Shown: piece after piece, positions 26,936 through 35,558 of the stretch
Layout of the letters: each line of letters begins with the position of its first letter
Position numbering within the stretch: position 1 is the stretch's first letter
Assembly: GCA_023436145.1 (NCBI GenBank)
Contig: JAEZKP010000084.1
Coordinates: forward strand, 85,075 to 149,074
DNA: 64,000 nucleotides
Direction: 5' to 3'
DNA from: Fibrobacterota bacterium
GTDB taxonomy: Bacteria; Fibrobacterota; Chitinivibrionia; Chitinivibrionales; Chitinispirillaceae
Position numbers and translations under genes: made by a program
The notes under the pieces: generated by a model
The model's input: only the letters and a program-made list of their open reading frames with translations
The model's database searches: none
Told to the model about the DNA's origin: nothing

Positions 26936-27448
26936 CTACTTAATTAAAGGTTTTTCAGGTTGTGGAAAGGTAACAGGTGTACTTCTGTATTCTTTTTCCG
27001 CACTTTTTCCCTTTGCCCGAATAATCAGCTCCCAGGTAGAATCTTCTGTTTTTTCAGTGTCATTGATATAGTTCATTGGTACATAAAGATGCTTGCAGGT
27101 GACCTTAAAACAGCCGTTCTTATCAGGAAATGTATCGATTCCATCAGGATAAAAGTTGTCTTCAGCTCCTTTGTAAACCCCTGTGGGATAGATTTTTATA
27201 CGGGGCATGGTAATGGTTTCCACCAGAGCTTCAATCTTACCTTCGATAAAATATGACTCGTTTATTCTGAAACCCTGAGGGGGTTCAAGTGGCCTTATGA
27301 ATTTTATTCTGTATTCGACAGGGGCCTTTTTCTTTTCTGATTCTATGGAATGAGCAATACAGGTAATGGATTTGTAAAGATCAGAGTTTTTTCCCTTTTT
27401 AAGTGGAAGATGACCGGGAATATTTATATCATGCCACGGTTCTGACAT
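26936..27448 (-). CDS. Hypothetical beta-rich protein
   Basis: 170 residues from the ATG at 27448, chosen because AGGAG lies about ten bases upstream; the frame stays open 14 codons further. No signal peptide or membrane helix. Alternating hydrophobic strands (YRIKFIRPLEPPQGFRI, YFIEGKIEALVETITMPRI, GCFKVTCKHLYVPMNY) suggest one beta-sandwich domain. I do not recognise a family. It lies between the ilv operon terminator and an aldo/keto reductase on the same strand, 141 bases downstream of the latter. Confidence 0.6.
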   Translation of the reverse strand: MSEPWHDINIPGHLPLKKGKNSDLYKSITCIAHSIESEKKKAPVEYRIKFIRPLEPPQGFRINESYFIEGKIEALVETITMPRIKIYPTGVYKGAEDNFYPDGIDTFPDKNGCFKVTCKHLYVPMNYINDTEKTEDSTWELIIRAKGKSAEKEYRSTPVTFPQPEKPLIK

Positions 27449-27588
27449 GTTCAGGTAACTCCTATTGGTAAAGAAAATCAGGTGAGCCATGGAAAATGTG
27501 ACTTGGCGAGCATGCTCACTGAAACGGGAAGCACTACTATTTATGACAATCTTTGCTACATTTCAATTTGTTACATTTTTTTGAACAT

Positions 27589-28407
27589 TCAACCTTCAAA
27601 CTCTGACCAGGATGGATTAATGAATCTCTGGTTTTCGGAGAGATTATCGATCAGAGAAGATTCCTCATCAGTCAAGTTTACAGATAGTGCCTGCATGTTG
27701 GAAATGATATGCTCCTCAGAGGAGGATTTAGGGATAACCACAATCCCTTTTTTTAACAACCAGGCAAGGGCAACCTGTCCTGGACCGGCATTTTTGTTTT
27801 GACCGATTTTTTGCAAAAGATCGCTTTCAAATACTTTTCCTCTCGCCAGAGGTGAATAAGCAGTGATAACAATCTGCTTTTCCTTACAGAATTGATACAT
27901 TTCTTTCTGATAAAGAAAAGGATGAAACTCGATCTGGTTGACTGCAATAGGTAATACTGTAGACTTGAGTGCATCGTTAAGATGATTGATTGTAAAATTA
28001 CTTACTCCGACACTGCGGATTTTGTGCTCTTCGATAAGTCTTTCAAAGGCTTTGAAAGTATCCTGTACAGGGATAAACTTGTTTGGCCAGTGAATTAGAA
28101 GCAGGTCAAGATAATCGGTGCGTAACTTTTCCAGGGAACTGTTGCATTGATCGATGACATCTTTGAAGCGTAATTTCTGATACCAGACCTTAGAGGTCAA
28201 AAAGAGGTCTTTTCGGTTCAGTCCTGAAGCCTGAATTGCCTGCCCGATGTCATCTTCATTTTCGTAGGCTGTAGCAGTATCTATGTGGCGATACCCGTTT
28301 TCCAATGCCATCAGGACCGCATCAAAACATTCCCGCCCGTTCATTAACCAGGTCCCCAATCCCAATACCGGAATGGAGTATCCGCTTTTGAGAAGAATAG
28401 TTTTCAT
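27589..28407 (-). CDS. Aldo/keto reductase
   Basis: 272 residues. NADPH-dependent reduction of aldehydes or ketones in the cytoplasm. The catalytic tetrad is visible: Asp in HIDTATAYENE with Tyr in the same motif, Lys in FLTSKVW, and His in LLLIHWP. The cofactor-binding SVGVSNF and VVIPKSSSEEHI blocks match the AKR5/DkgA-like group of 2,5-diketo-gluconate or methylglyoxal reductases. The ATG at 28407 is chosen over a GTG two codons upstream because of an AGG-type ribosome site six bases before it. The physiological substrate cannot be read from context. Confidence 0.9.
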   Translation of the reverse strand: MKTILLKSGYSIPVLGLGTWLMNGRECFDAVLMALENGYRHIDTATAYENEDDIGQAIQASGLNRKDLFLTSKVWYQKLRFKDVIDQCNSSLEKLRTDYLDLLLIHWPNKFIPVQDTFKAFERLIEEHKIRSVGVSNFTINHLNDALKSTVLPIAVNQIEFHPFLYQKEMYQFCKEKQIVITAYSPLARGKVFESDLLQKIGQNKNAGPGQVALAWLLKKGIVVIPKSSSEEHIISNMQALSVNLTDEESSLIDNLSENQRFINPSWSEFEG

Positions 28408-28528
28408 AAGCACCTGTAATTGAGTAAGTAATGAATCTGCAGAAAAGTCTCAATTGTTTTTGACTGCAAAAAATGAGCCTCTTTTTGCTTCAAACCTGAA
28501 GCTTGAAAATTCACGCTTGTAGAATTTT

Positions 28529-29185
28529 TCAGATTTCCAGAGATTTCTCCAGAATTTCAATAATTTCTCTGGGATATGAAATGAGAAAATCTGGCGAATA
28601 GGTTTGCAGTAAGCTGGCCGAGTTATAGCCCCAGGTCACCGCTATGGATTTAATCCCGGCATCCTGAACCGCTACTATGTCTCTAGTCTCATCCCCTACG
28701 TAAAAGACCGTTTGCGGTTGGAGTTTATGATGATGAAGCACTCGTTTGAGAACCTTAGATTTATTCCAGAACTGTATTGAGGAAAATATAAAATCAAATT
28801 CAGGAAATTTGTTCGCTTTCAAAAAAGAGCGGACATTTTTTACGGAATTGGAAGTTATTATGCCTAAAAGAATCTCCTTTTTACGGATTTCTTCGACAGT
28901 TTCTTTTATTCCCGCAAATGGGGTAACCTGATATAATCCTTCTTTCAGAAGCTTTCTGGCTTCCCATATTATAAAGGGCAGCTTTATCTGAGGAATAGAT
29001 AAAAGTTCTATGACATCATGCGAGTCCATATTCCTATATGTTTCAACCTGATCCGGTTGAATATGCCTGAAACCGAATTTATGAGACAATTTATCCAGAA
29101 CTGAAAGATAAAAAGAGAATGTGTCTGCGATGGTTCCGTCAAAATCAAATATCAGTGTAGCTTTTTTTCCTGGAGTTGCTGTCAT
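28529..29185 (-). CDS. gph: HAD-family phosphatase, phosphoglycolate phosphatase-like
   Basis: 218 residues with an alpha-helical C1 cap. HAD motif I is IFDFDGTIADT (nucleophile and acid Asp), motif II ITSNS, motif III lysine in SKVLKRVL, motif IV GDETRD. This arrangement is typical of the Gph/PgmB-like branch that removes phosphate from 2-phosphoglycolate or similar small sugars. The substrate is not determined by the motifs. It is a single unit with a 121-base gap before the aldo/keto reductase. Confidence 0.8.
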   Translation of the reverse strand: MTATPGKKATLIFDFDGTIADTFSFYLSVLDKLSHKFGFRHIQPDQVETYRNMDSHDVIELLSIPQIKLPFIIWEARKLLKEGLYQVTPFAGIKETVEEIRKKEILLGIITSNSVKNVRSFLKANKFPEFDFIFSSIQFWNKSKVLKRVLHHHKLQPQTVFYVGDETRDIVAVQDAGIKSIAVTWGYNSASLLQTYSPDFLISYPREIIEILEKSLEI

Positions 29186-29393
29186 ATACCTATTATAATT
29201 GGCAGGGCGGTTTTTTCCAATTTAAATATTCAAACAATATGGAAAATCCTGGTTACCTGTGGGTGTTGTTTTTACAGCTATTATCAGATGGTATTGTTTG
29301 GTTAAATAAAACGAAAAAGAATAATCTCTTTAATCAAAAACCCCAAATTATTTTCTGAAGAATGAAATTTCTTCCAACAAACTGGAGTAAATT

Positions 29394-29801
29394 ATGAAAA
29401 AACATTGCGTTTTCTTTCTCTTTGCTTGTCTTATAGTAGCAGGGTGCGGCTCAGGGATAAGTAATGTTTTGCTGGAACCGGAGAAAGGATTGGTTATCCG
29501 GATATCTGACATTAAGCTGGTCAAATCGCAGAAGCGGGTATTGGGTTTTGTGGAAATTGAGAATACGACTGATAGAATAATAAAAGTATCCAACAGGGAG
29601 CTGTTTTTGTGCTGTGAACAGGACAGTACGTCTGCTTCAGTCAAAATGCCTGGAGAATGGGAGATTGATAAAGGATTGATAAGCGTTCCCAATAGTAAAC
29701 CAATCCGGTGTCAGGTCTACTGGCCGGTTTCTTACTGTAAAGAACCTTCCGACCTCAGAATAAATTATGTGAGATGGTTGCAAAATGAAGAAGAAGAATG
29801 A
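29394..29801 (+). CDS. Lipoprotein, YcfL/DUF1425-like
   Basis: 135 residues with a clear type II signal: basic MKKH, hydrophobic core and lipobox LIVAGC at residues 15-20. The remainder looks like a single beta-sandwich, with VLGFVEIENTTDRIIKV resembling the YcfL-type fold (proteins that bind envelope partners). Family assignment is tentative. The downstream small gene starts 17 bases before its stop, so they share an mRNA and probably coupled translation. Confidence 0.6.
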   Translation: MKKHCVFFLFACLIVAGCGSGISNVLLEPEKGLVIRISDIKLVKSQKRVLGFVEIENTTDRIIKVSNRELFLCCEQDSTSASVKMPGEWEIDKGLISVPNSKPIRCQVYWPVSYCKEPSDLRINYVRWLQNEEEE

Positions 29802-30057
29802 AAAAATTATAGACATGGTAAAGGGGCGTATTCCACTTGAACATCGAATGGATTTTCTGAAAAAATTGCAGAAATATTTGACTGATGATTACAACCTTGA
29901 ACTAGGAGAATTTGAAGCAGAGGAATTGTTTGAATTCTTTTGCGAACACCTGGGACCCATATTTTACAATTCCGGTGTGTTGGATGCCCGAAAATTTCTG
30001 GAGCAGCGCTTTGAGGAGGCTTCTGAGGATCTGGTGCAGATTGAGATAAATGTTTGA
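29785..30057 (+). CDS. DUF2164 family protein
   Basis: 90 residues, cytoplasmic, mostly helical. The block FLKKLQKYLTDDYNLELGEF...FEFFCEHLGPIFYNSGV...FLEQRFEEASEDLVQIE matches the small DUF2164 family, whose function is unknown. It overlaps the lipoprotein gene by 17 bases and is convergent with asd. Confidence 0.8.
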   Translation: MKKKNEKIIDMVKGRIPLEHRMDFLKKLQKYLTDDYNLELGEFEAEELFEFFCEHLGPIFYNSGVLDARKFLEQRFEEASEDLVQIEINV

Positions 30058-30091
30058 TACCCTTGATCCTCATCAGCCCAGAAAAGTGCTG

Positions 30092-31180
30092 CTACTCTAT
30101 AAATCCTTTAGCTTTTAACAGTTCAGCTGTCAAAATACATCCGCCTGCTGCTCCCCGGATTGTATTATGGTGTAAACCTACAAAGCGTATGTCAAAAATA
30201 TTATCAGGGCGCAGCCTCCCCACAGTTACAGTCATACCATTCCCGCTGTCCAGGTCTTTGCGGGGTTGCGGACGGTTTTCCTCACTGCGATAGACAATTG
30301 CGTTTTGCGGTGCTGATGGCAACTTTAGCTGCTGGGGAACAGATTTGAAATTCTGCCAGACAGAGATGATCTCCTGCAGTTCTGGCTTTTCACCATCGAA
30401 TTCGAGGCTTACACATGCAGTATGCCCATGGATTACCGGTACCCGGTTACAGTGAGCAGTGATTAACGGTGCATTGGCATTTACAATCTTCCCGTTTTCG
30501 ATTCTACCCAGAATTTTAAGTGGTTCCTGTTCCGATTTTTCCTCTTCACCTTTTATAAAGGGAATGACATTGTCGATCATATCCAGTGCGGATGGCCCTG
30601 GATAACCGGCTCCTGACAGTGCCTGCAGGGTGGTGATAAACATTTTTCTAACCGCATACCCAGCTTCAATAAGAGAAAATACCGGAGTCATATAACTCTG
30701 TATACTGCAATTGGATTTTACTGCGATAAAACCTTTTGTCCATTCATGATTTTTCTGTTGAACAGGGATAATGTCTGCATGGGAAGCATTAATTTCCGGA
30801 ATAATCATCGGGACATCAGGGGTAAAGCGGTGGGCAGAGTTATTAGATAATACCGCAAAACCAGCCCCTGCGTATGCCGATTCCATTGCAGCAACAGCTT
30901 TTTTATCCATGTCAACTGCTGAGAAAACCAGTGAGCAGTTTCCTTTTGCCTGCTCAATGCTGTTTGCATCGTGGACAATCAGGTTTTTTACCTGCTCTGG
31001 AATATCTTCCTGCATTAGCCATCTTCCTTCGACAGCTTTACTGTACTTTTTACCGGCAGATGCCGGTGAGGCAGCCAGGTAGGTAATCTCAAACCAGGGA
31101 TGATTTTTTAGAAGATTGATGTAGTTCTGACCAACCATTCCGGTTGCACCCAGGATACCAACACTGATTTTATTAGACAT
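30092..31180 (-). CDS. asd: Aspartate-semialdehyde dehydrogenase, archaeal/fungal type
   Basis: 362 residues from the ATG at 31180, which has GGGAG six bases upstream; an in-frame extension to 31342 crosses the leader hairpins and is rejected. Reduces aspartyl phosphate to aspartate semialdehyde, the branch point for lysine, methionine, threonine and isoleucine. Seen: NADPH site GILGATGMVGQNY (8-20), active Cys158 in VKSNCSIQSY, and the GAGYPGPSALDMIDNVIPFI tract that marks the archaeal/yeast-type class. It is preceded by an attenuator-like leader and stands alone, without lysC, hom or dapA. Confidence 0.95.
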   Translation of the reverse strand: MSNKISVGILGATGMVGQNYINLLKNHPWFEITYLAASPASAGKKYSKAVEGRWLMQEDIPEQVKNLIVHDANSIEQAKGNCSLVFSAVDMDKKAVAAMESAYAGAGFAVLSNNSAHRFTPDVPMIIPEINASHADIIPVQQKNHEWTKGFIAVKSNCSIQSYMTPVFSLIEAGYAVRKMFITTLQALSGAGYPGPSALDMIDNVIPFIKGEEEKSEQEPLKILGRIENGKIVNANAPLITAHCNRVPVIHGHTACVSLEFDGEKPELQEIISVWQNFKSVPQQLKLPSAPQNAIVYRSEENRPQPRKDLDSGNGMTVTVGRLRPDNIFDIRFVGLHHNTIRGAAGGCILTAELLKAKGFIE

Positions 31181-31191
31181 ATAGACTCCCT

Positions 31192-31256
31192 GCATGGCTC
31201 TGATATTAAAATGAAAAACCGCTCTCGTTACTGTTTGGAGCGGACCTCTGCCATGC
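31192..31256 (-). promoter_or_regulatory. Second leader structure of asd: nested hairpins reaching the ribosome site
   Basis: On the minus strand GCATGGC (31256-31250) is complementary over seven bases to GCCATGC (31198-31192), which directly abuts the AGGGAG ribosome site. Inside, CCGCTC (31243-31238) pairs with GAGCGG (31224-31219), followed by TTTTT: a weak terminator-like hairpin. It could fold to limit ribosome access or act as a second termination point. Confidence 0.5.
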
Positions 31257-31340
31257 AAATAAAAAAGCCCGCCTCCTGTTTCGAAGCGGGCTTTTAATCT
31301 TTCTCTCTGTTTACCTATATAACTATAGAATACCCGCTTC
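31257..31340 (-). promoter_or_regulatory. Transcription attenuator of asd: antiterminator/terminator switch
   Basis: On the minus strand, strand A GAAGCGGG (31340-31333) lies in the last codons of the leader peptide. Strand B CCCGCTTC (31290-31283) pairs perfectly with A over 8 bp. B also forms the 5' arm of a ten-base-pair terminator, AAAAGCCCGC (31295-31286) with GCGGGCTTTT (31272-31263), followed by a T-run (TTTTTTATTT). A and the terminator are mutually exclusive. A ends eight bases before the leader stop codon, so a terminating ribosome would cover it. Geometry matches the ilv attenuator. Confidence 0.78.
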
Positions 31341-31400
31341 ATCCTTTCCGGTGCGTTTTATGTCACTTGTTGTTTTTATGCAAACGGTTGCGGGTCTCAT
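31323..31400 (-). CDS. Leader peptide of asd (25 residues)
   Basis: A short frame with a good ribosome site (AAAAAAGGA about six to eight bases before the ATG). Its middle, CIKTTSDIKRTGK, has four Thr codons in the whole peptide (two adjacent ACA at 31373-31368), three Ile and three Lys. Thr, Ile and Lys are all made from the product of Asd. This is comparable in idea with the thrL leader. It ends 28 bases before the terminator stem. Confidence 0.75.
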   Translation of the reverse strand: MRPATVCIKTTSDIKRTGKDEAGIL

Positions 31401-31597
31401 TAATTTTCCTTTTTTAGTCCCCCTAAAATAAAAAATAATGGGTGTTTTGGCAATAACAATTTTTATCCGTTTACCTTGGGTTATAAAGCAATTGCGGAAA
31501 AGGCCGGTTTCAAATCAGAAAACCAGGTTGAAATACATATGTTCGCATTGTATAATCAATAAAAAAACTTTATAATAAATACAGGAAGGTAAAATCT

Positions 31598-32044
31598 TTG
31601 GATACAAATGTAAAATTGATTATTTCCGGATTATCTGTTTATCTATTGATTTCCGGATGTTCAATTTCCGATTCGGAACATCCTGTTAACCCCTTTGACA
31701 AAACAATCACTCCAGCTTCTGAAATAGAGAATGCTTTCATCAATCAGCTCAGCTTTTTCACCGTTACTGTAAAGGGAACGGTAACCAGGATTATTAAAGA
31801 CTGTTATGAGGGGGAAAAGAACCAGCGTTTTACAATTCAAATGCCTAATAAGCAGACTCTGTTAATTGTCCACAATACCGAAATTGCTCCGCCGGTTACC
31901 GGTATCACATCAGGATCGGAGATATTTGTTCATGGTGAATATGTATGGAATAGCGAGGGGGGAGCAGTTAACTGGACACATCATGATCCGGATGGTATTC
32001 GTGAAAATGGATGGATTCTGTTTAACGAAGAATACTTTCAGTAA
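31598..32044 (+). CDS. DUF3465 lipoprotein
   Basis: 148 residues with an N-terminal hydrophobic segment and lipobox LLISGC. The rest matches the DUF3465 pattern: FTVTVKGTVTRIIKD, NQRFTIQM, LLIVHNTEIAPPV, GSEIFVHGEYVWN and a terminal WTHHDPDGIRENGWI. The fold is likely an OB-like barrel and the invariant HHDP motif hints at metal or ligand binding; the function is unknown. TTG is the only start compatible with the signal peptide and has AGGAAGG about ten bases upstream. Confidence 0.8.
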   Translation: MDTNVKLIISGLSVYLLISGCSISDSEHPVNPFDKTITPASEIENAFINQLSFFTVTVKGTVTRIIKDCYEGEKNQRFTIQMPNKQTLLIVHNTEIAPPVTGITSGSEIFVHGEYVWNSEGGAVNWTHHDPDGIRENGWILFNEEYFQ

Positions 32045-32308
32045 AAATCCTCCTGTATATTTTGTCATAGAACCTGAAAAGACCTATATTCTACATGAAT
32101 AAACTTTCTGGTCTGGTGATCTGAGTCTCACTTGCTTCTACAGTGTACAAATCACCGTGGAGACTGTCAAATATATGGGTTTATATTGTTCATTTCAAAC
32201 AGTTAAAAATCCTCTGGTAATTTGCTTCAACTACAAATATTACTGATCCTTACTCATATAAGAAGGGTTTTTCTGATGAATGGGATAACTGATAAATAAT
32301 TTATTCAT

Positions 32309-32770
32309 TTGCAGCTGTCGTTTCAAATGTTAACAAATATTATAGAAACCTGCCCTGATAATCTATGGAATATCAGGGCAGAGAATAAATCTATATGCAA
32401 AAGAGTGCTCCATGTTCTGGAGAGTGTTGATTACTGGCTGAAAGAATCAGGTGGTTACTTTTTCGATAGCATGTTCAACGGCTATTCTGCTGAAATGGAC
32501 ATGGAAAACAGTTCTTTGATTGATAAAGGCACCATGATCGAATATAATTATATAGTAAAGCAAAAGGTAAACAGGTTTTTCCAAAGTATGAATGATTCAA
32601 TACTTTTGAAAAACAGTTCTATCTTTCAAAACACAACTTACCTCGATATAATTTTATGCCAGATCCGTCATATACAGATAAATCTGGGGTACTGTAATGA
32701 AATATTCAATAATAATGGCATAATTTGCCCAGATTGGCTAGGGTATAACGAAGAATACCCTGCTCAATAA
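32309..32770 (+). CDS. DinB-like protein
   Basis: 153 residues of four-helix type. The segments HVLESVDYWLKES and QIRHIQINLGYCNEIF carry two histidines in positions used for metal binding in the DinB/YfiT superfamily; members include thiol-dependent transferases and damage-induced proteins. The start is uncertain: TTG at 32309 or ATG at 32327. It converges with thiE, overlapping it by seven bases. Confidence 0.6.
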   Translation: MQLSFQMLTNIIETCPDNLWNIRAENKSICKRVLHVLESVDYWLKESGGYFFDSMFNGYSAEMDMENSSLIDKGTMIEYNYIVKQKVNRFFQSMNDSILLKNSSIFQNTTYLDIILCQIRHIQINLGYCNEIFNNNGIICPDWLGYNEEYPAQ

Positions 32771-33414
32771 AATCCGGGATAATATTCATTGTAAATTTTT
32801 TTAATCTCATTCAGTGTTTTTTCCGGATCTTCAGACTGAGTTAGCTGTCTAACCATGCAGAAGTTTACAGCTCCAGCTTCAAGAACATCTCTTAGGTTAG
32901 TCAGGTCGATGCCACCGATAGCTACTGCAGGGATGGTAGTTAAAGAGAGCATCTCTTTCATTCCATCAATACCTATAACCGGGTCTGCAATTACTTTGGT
33001 GGGGGTGGGGTAGACCGGGCCGATCCCAATATAATCAGGGCTGAGCGCTACTGCTGATGAGGTCTGTTGTGGGGAATGAGTTGAAATACCTATTATTTTA
33101 GAATATCCCAGATATTCACGAACCTCATCATAGGGCATGTCGGTTTGTCCGATATGTACTCCATCAGCACCACAGGTTCTGGCTATTCTGGGGTAATCGT
33201 TTATAATTAGTTTGGTGGGGGTCCCTTCAGTGAGTTCACACAGCGAATACGCTATTCTGCATATTTCCAGTTCAGAACAATTTTTCATACGAAGCTGTAC
33301 GAACTGGATTCCGTTATCAACCAGCATCTTGGTGGTTTCCACGTAGCCTTTGAGCGGGTCGGTAAGAATGGCATAAAAACCAAACTGCTCAGTAATCGTT
33401 GATTGATTTTTCAT
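32764..33414 (-). CDS. thiE: Thiamine phosphate synthase
   Basis: 216 residues, a TIM barrel that joins hydroxymethylpyrimidine diphosphate to the thiazole phosphate. Motifs: LIINDYPRIARTCGADGVHIGQTDMP, GISTHS, DYIGIGPVYPTPTK and AVAIGGI, all typical of ThiE. Length is normal. The ATG has AAAGGGT about six bases upstream. No thi gene is adjacent and no TPP riboswitch motif is seen upstream, so it appears as a lone gene. Confidence 0.93.
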   Translation of the reverse strand: MKNQSTITEQFGFYAILTDPLKGYVETTKMLVDNGIQFVQLRMKNCSELEICRIAYSLCELTEGTPTKLIINDYPRIARTCGADGVHIGQTDMPYDEVREYLGYSKIIGISTHSPQQTSSAVALSPDYIGIGPVYPTPTKVIADPVIGIDGMKEMLSLTTIPAVAIGGIDLTNLRDVLEAGAVNFCMVRQLTQSEDPEKTLNEIKKIYNEYYPGFY

Positions 33415-33895
33415 AGAAGTACCCTTTAGAATAATAGTTGTTAAATGATTCTATCGCAGGTTAAGCGATTAACCTGATTTCTGGGTAGTCTAAAGTGTAC
33501 TGAAACTACATCGTAGTCTGCTCACATCATGAACAAAACACTTTTGTATAAAAATTAATTGCGATCTTTGGAAATTACAAGAAAATGTCCCAATAAGATC
33601 AATGTTTTCTGAAAATTCTTTTAACCCAAATTGTCCATTAGGCGTGTTTGGTTTTGTAAGCCACAGTGAACTATCCCATAATTTCTGAATCACACGAAAA
33701 TTCATTCTGGTGCAATCGAAAGGGCACGTATTTCTACCAATCTTTTTTAGCGCTGAAAGAGCGCCCGTAACTCTAAAGCAAGGAATGCCAGGGGAAGCCA
33801 GTTCTGTATCAGGTAATCAGATCGGGTGTACTAATCTGCAGCGTGATGTATTTTAACTGTTTTATTTAAATCTTATTAGGAGTAAAACCAAAACG
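33415..33895. other. Intergenic region of 481 bases with an unexplained open stretch on the minus strand
   Basis: No convincing gene. On the minus strand a frame free of stops runs from 33816 to 33490 (about 108 codons). Its ATG, at 33705, would give 71 residues (LWDSSLWLTKPNTPNGQF in the middle). The part before the ATG is also protein-like (GRNTCPFDCTR), so this may be a decayed gene. A short hairpin, GCGCT-GAAAG-AGCGC, lies near 33750. A ribosome site for rlmD is at 33878-33883. Confidence 0.3.
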
Positions 33896-35047
33896 GTGTA
33901 TAAGTGTTCTCATTTCCCGCAATGTGGCGGATGTTCTTTACTGGATACAGACTATCCTCAACAGCTGTCTATAAAAAAGAAACAGCTTAAGCAGTGCTTT
34001 TCATCACTGGATGTGACCATTAATGATATCATGGCCAGCCCACAGCCCTGGTTTTATCGTCACAAAGTACAACTACCATTTGGTTTTGACAGGAAAAAAG
34101 GTGGAATCATTCTGGGTTGTTATGGGTTAGATTCTCACCTTGTAGTTAACCAGACCGGATGTTTCATTCAGGATAGAGATCTTACTGAGGTGGCGGGCGG
34201 GATTCGGGAATGGGCTAGGAAGTTTCATCTTACCTCTTATAATGAGCAGAACGGTACCGGTCTGTTGAGGCATGTTCTTTTACGTAAAGGGGCCGGTACA
34301 GGAGAAATACTGATTGGTTTGGTGACAAATGGAGACCGGACTGAAGGCAGCAGGTATTTGGCGAATCAGTTGCTGCAGATAGTGGAAAAGCGGATTGATA
34401 AAAAAAGCCGTGTTGTGGGAATAGTACAAAATGTCAACTCCAGAAGAACCAATGTGGTATTGGGGGAAAAGGAGCATCTCTGGTGGGGGAGACCTTATAT
34501 TAAAGAGCAACTGGGTTCTTTAAAATTCAAAGTTGGATTGTCCACATTTTTCCAGGTAAATCCATATCAGACTCCAAATCTTTACGACGAAGTGCTGAAA
34601 TGGATTCCGCAAAGGGCATCGGTACTTGATCTGTATAGTGGAACCGGAAGCATTGCCATGTGGATCTCTCCAAGGGTTTCAGAGGTCATAGGTATCGAAG
34701 AAAACAGTGCATCAGTTTCAGTAGCCATATTTGCAGCGAAACTCAATAAAATCAGCAATGTAAGATTTATGATAGGGGATACTGCTCGATTGCTTCCTGA
34801 TATAGCTTTGAAAGGTTATAATGTAGCAGTGGTTGATCCGCCGCGCAAAGGGCTTAACGACGAGATAACGAAAATCATCCTGAAATCATCTGTGAATAGA
34901 TTGATTTATGTATCCTGTAACCCTCAATCTCTAGCCAGAGATATCACTGCTTTAGGAAATGAATTTCGTACAGTTTCAGTACAGGGATTTGACATGTTTC
35001 CTCATACTGAGCATATAGAATGTGTTGCAGTGATAGAGCGGACATAA
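33896..35047 (+). CDS. rlmD: 23S rRNA (uracil-5-)-methyltransferase, RlmD/RumA family
   Basis: 383 residues. Methylates uracil C5 in RNA with SAM. The N terminus holds an iron-sulfur cluster site (CSHFPQCGGC: Cys4, Cys10, Cys13, with a later Cys near residue 87). The SAM motif is LDLYSGTGSIAMW (about 244), the catalytic region VVDPPRKGL (about 314) and the nucleophile Cys lies in YVSCNPQSLARD (about 341). There is no N-terminal TRAM domain, which places it nearer to RlmC/RlmCD short forms than to E. coli RlmD. The GTG start has AGGAGT 12 bases upstream. Confidence 0.88.
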   Translation: MYKCSHFPQCGGCSLLDTDYPQQLSIKKKQLKQCFSSLDVTINDIMASPQPWFYRHKVQLPFGFDRKKGGIILGCYGLDSHLVVNQTGCFIQDRDLTEVAGGIREWARKFHLTSYNEQNGTGLLRHVLLRKGAGTGEILIGLVTNGDRTEGSRYLANQLLQIVEKRIDKKSRVVGIVQNVNSRRTNVVLGEKEHLWWGRPYIKEQLGSLKFKVGLSTFFQVNPYQTPNLYDEVLKWIPQRASVLDLYSGTGSIAMWISPRVSEVIGIEENSASVSVAIFAAKLNKISNVRFMIGDTARLLPDIALKGYNVAVVDPPRKGLNDEITKIILKSSVNRLIYVSCNPQSLARDITALGNEFRTVSVQGFDMFPHTEHIECVAVIERT

Positions 35048-35377
35048 AAAGCGGAAGGACAGGCTTCCTTAATAACTCGCCATATCACAGTGTGGTACAC
35101 CATAGTGCCACATTATAAAATGTCTGCATTCTTTAGGATTAGAACACTCTCCTGAAATAAATATTAATAACTGCCTGCCATGGTACATAAATGTCACCTG
35201 CTTTTCCCTGAAAAATACAAAATCGTGTCACCCATTGCTTGATTAAATAAAATTACCACTATGCAGGGATAATCTGGTAGTGGCAGTGTTATTGCAATAA
35301 TAAGGGTCAGAATCAGTGATTGATGTATGTTAAAAAAAGGGTTTGCAGGTGTAATGAGGAGGATAGAATAAAGTGAT
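35048..35377. other. Intergenic region of 330 bases
   Basis: No supported gene. GGAAG-GACAGG-CTTCC followed by TT, just behind the stop at 35051-35070, may be a weak terminator for the rRNA methyltransferase. TGTGGTAC (35091-35098) pairs with GTGCCACA (35105-35112), with one G-T pair. The rest is AT-rich with nothing recognisable. Confidence 0.4.
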
Positions 35378-35558
35378 TTGGAAAGTGATACCTATTATAG
35401 ATTATTGCATCTTGTACATCAATTTATGTCTGAGATTACTGCCAGTTTTGAAAAGTGGATGAAAATCAACTGTTTGATAAATGAAATACAAGCAGAAAGG
35501 ATGAATAAAAACAAAGAAGATGTAGGAAACTTATTAGAAACTGGATTTAGGGGGTATT

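Noticed and set aside
31181..31342. Longer N terminus for Asd
   Set aside because: The in-frame extension runs through the attenuator terminator and hairpins, has no Asd family residues, and the ATG at 31180 has a clear ribosome site.
31181..31500. Lysine riboswitch before asd
   Set aside because: The region contains a leader frame and two hairpins but lacks the conserved lysine-aptamer core.
33415..33600. TPP riboswitch before thiE
   Set aside because: Neither the CUGAGA nor the ACCUGAUCUGGAUAAUGCCAGCG type core is visible on the minus strand.
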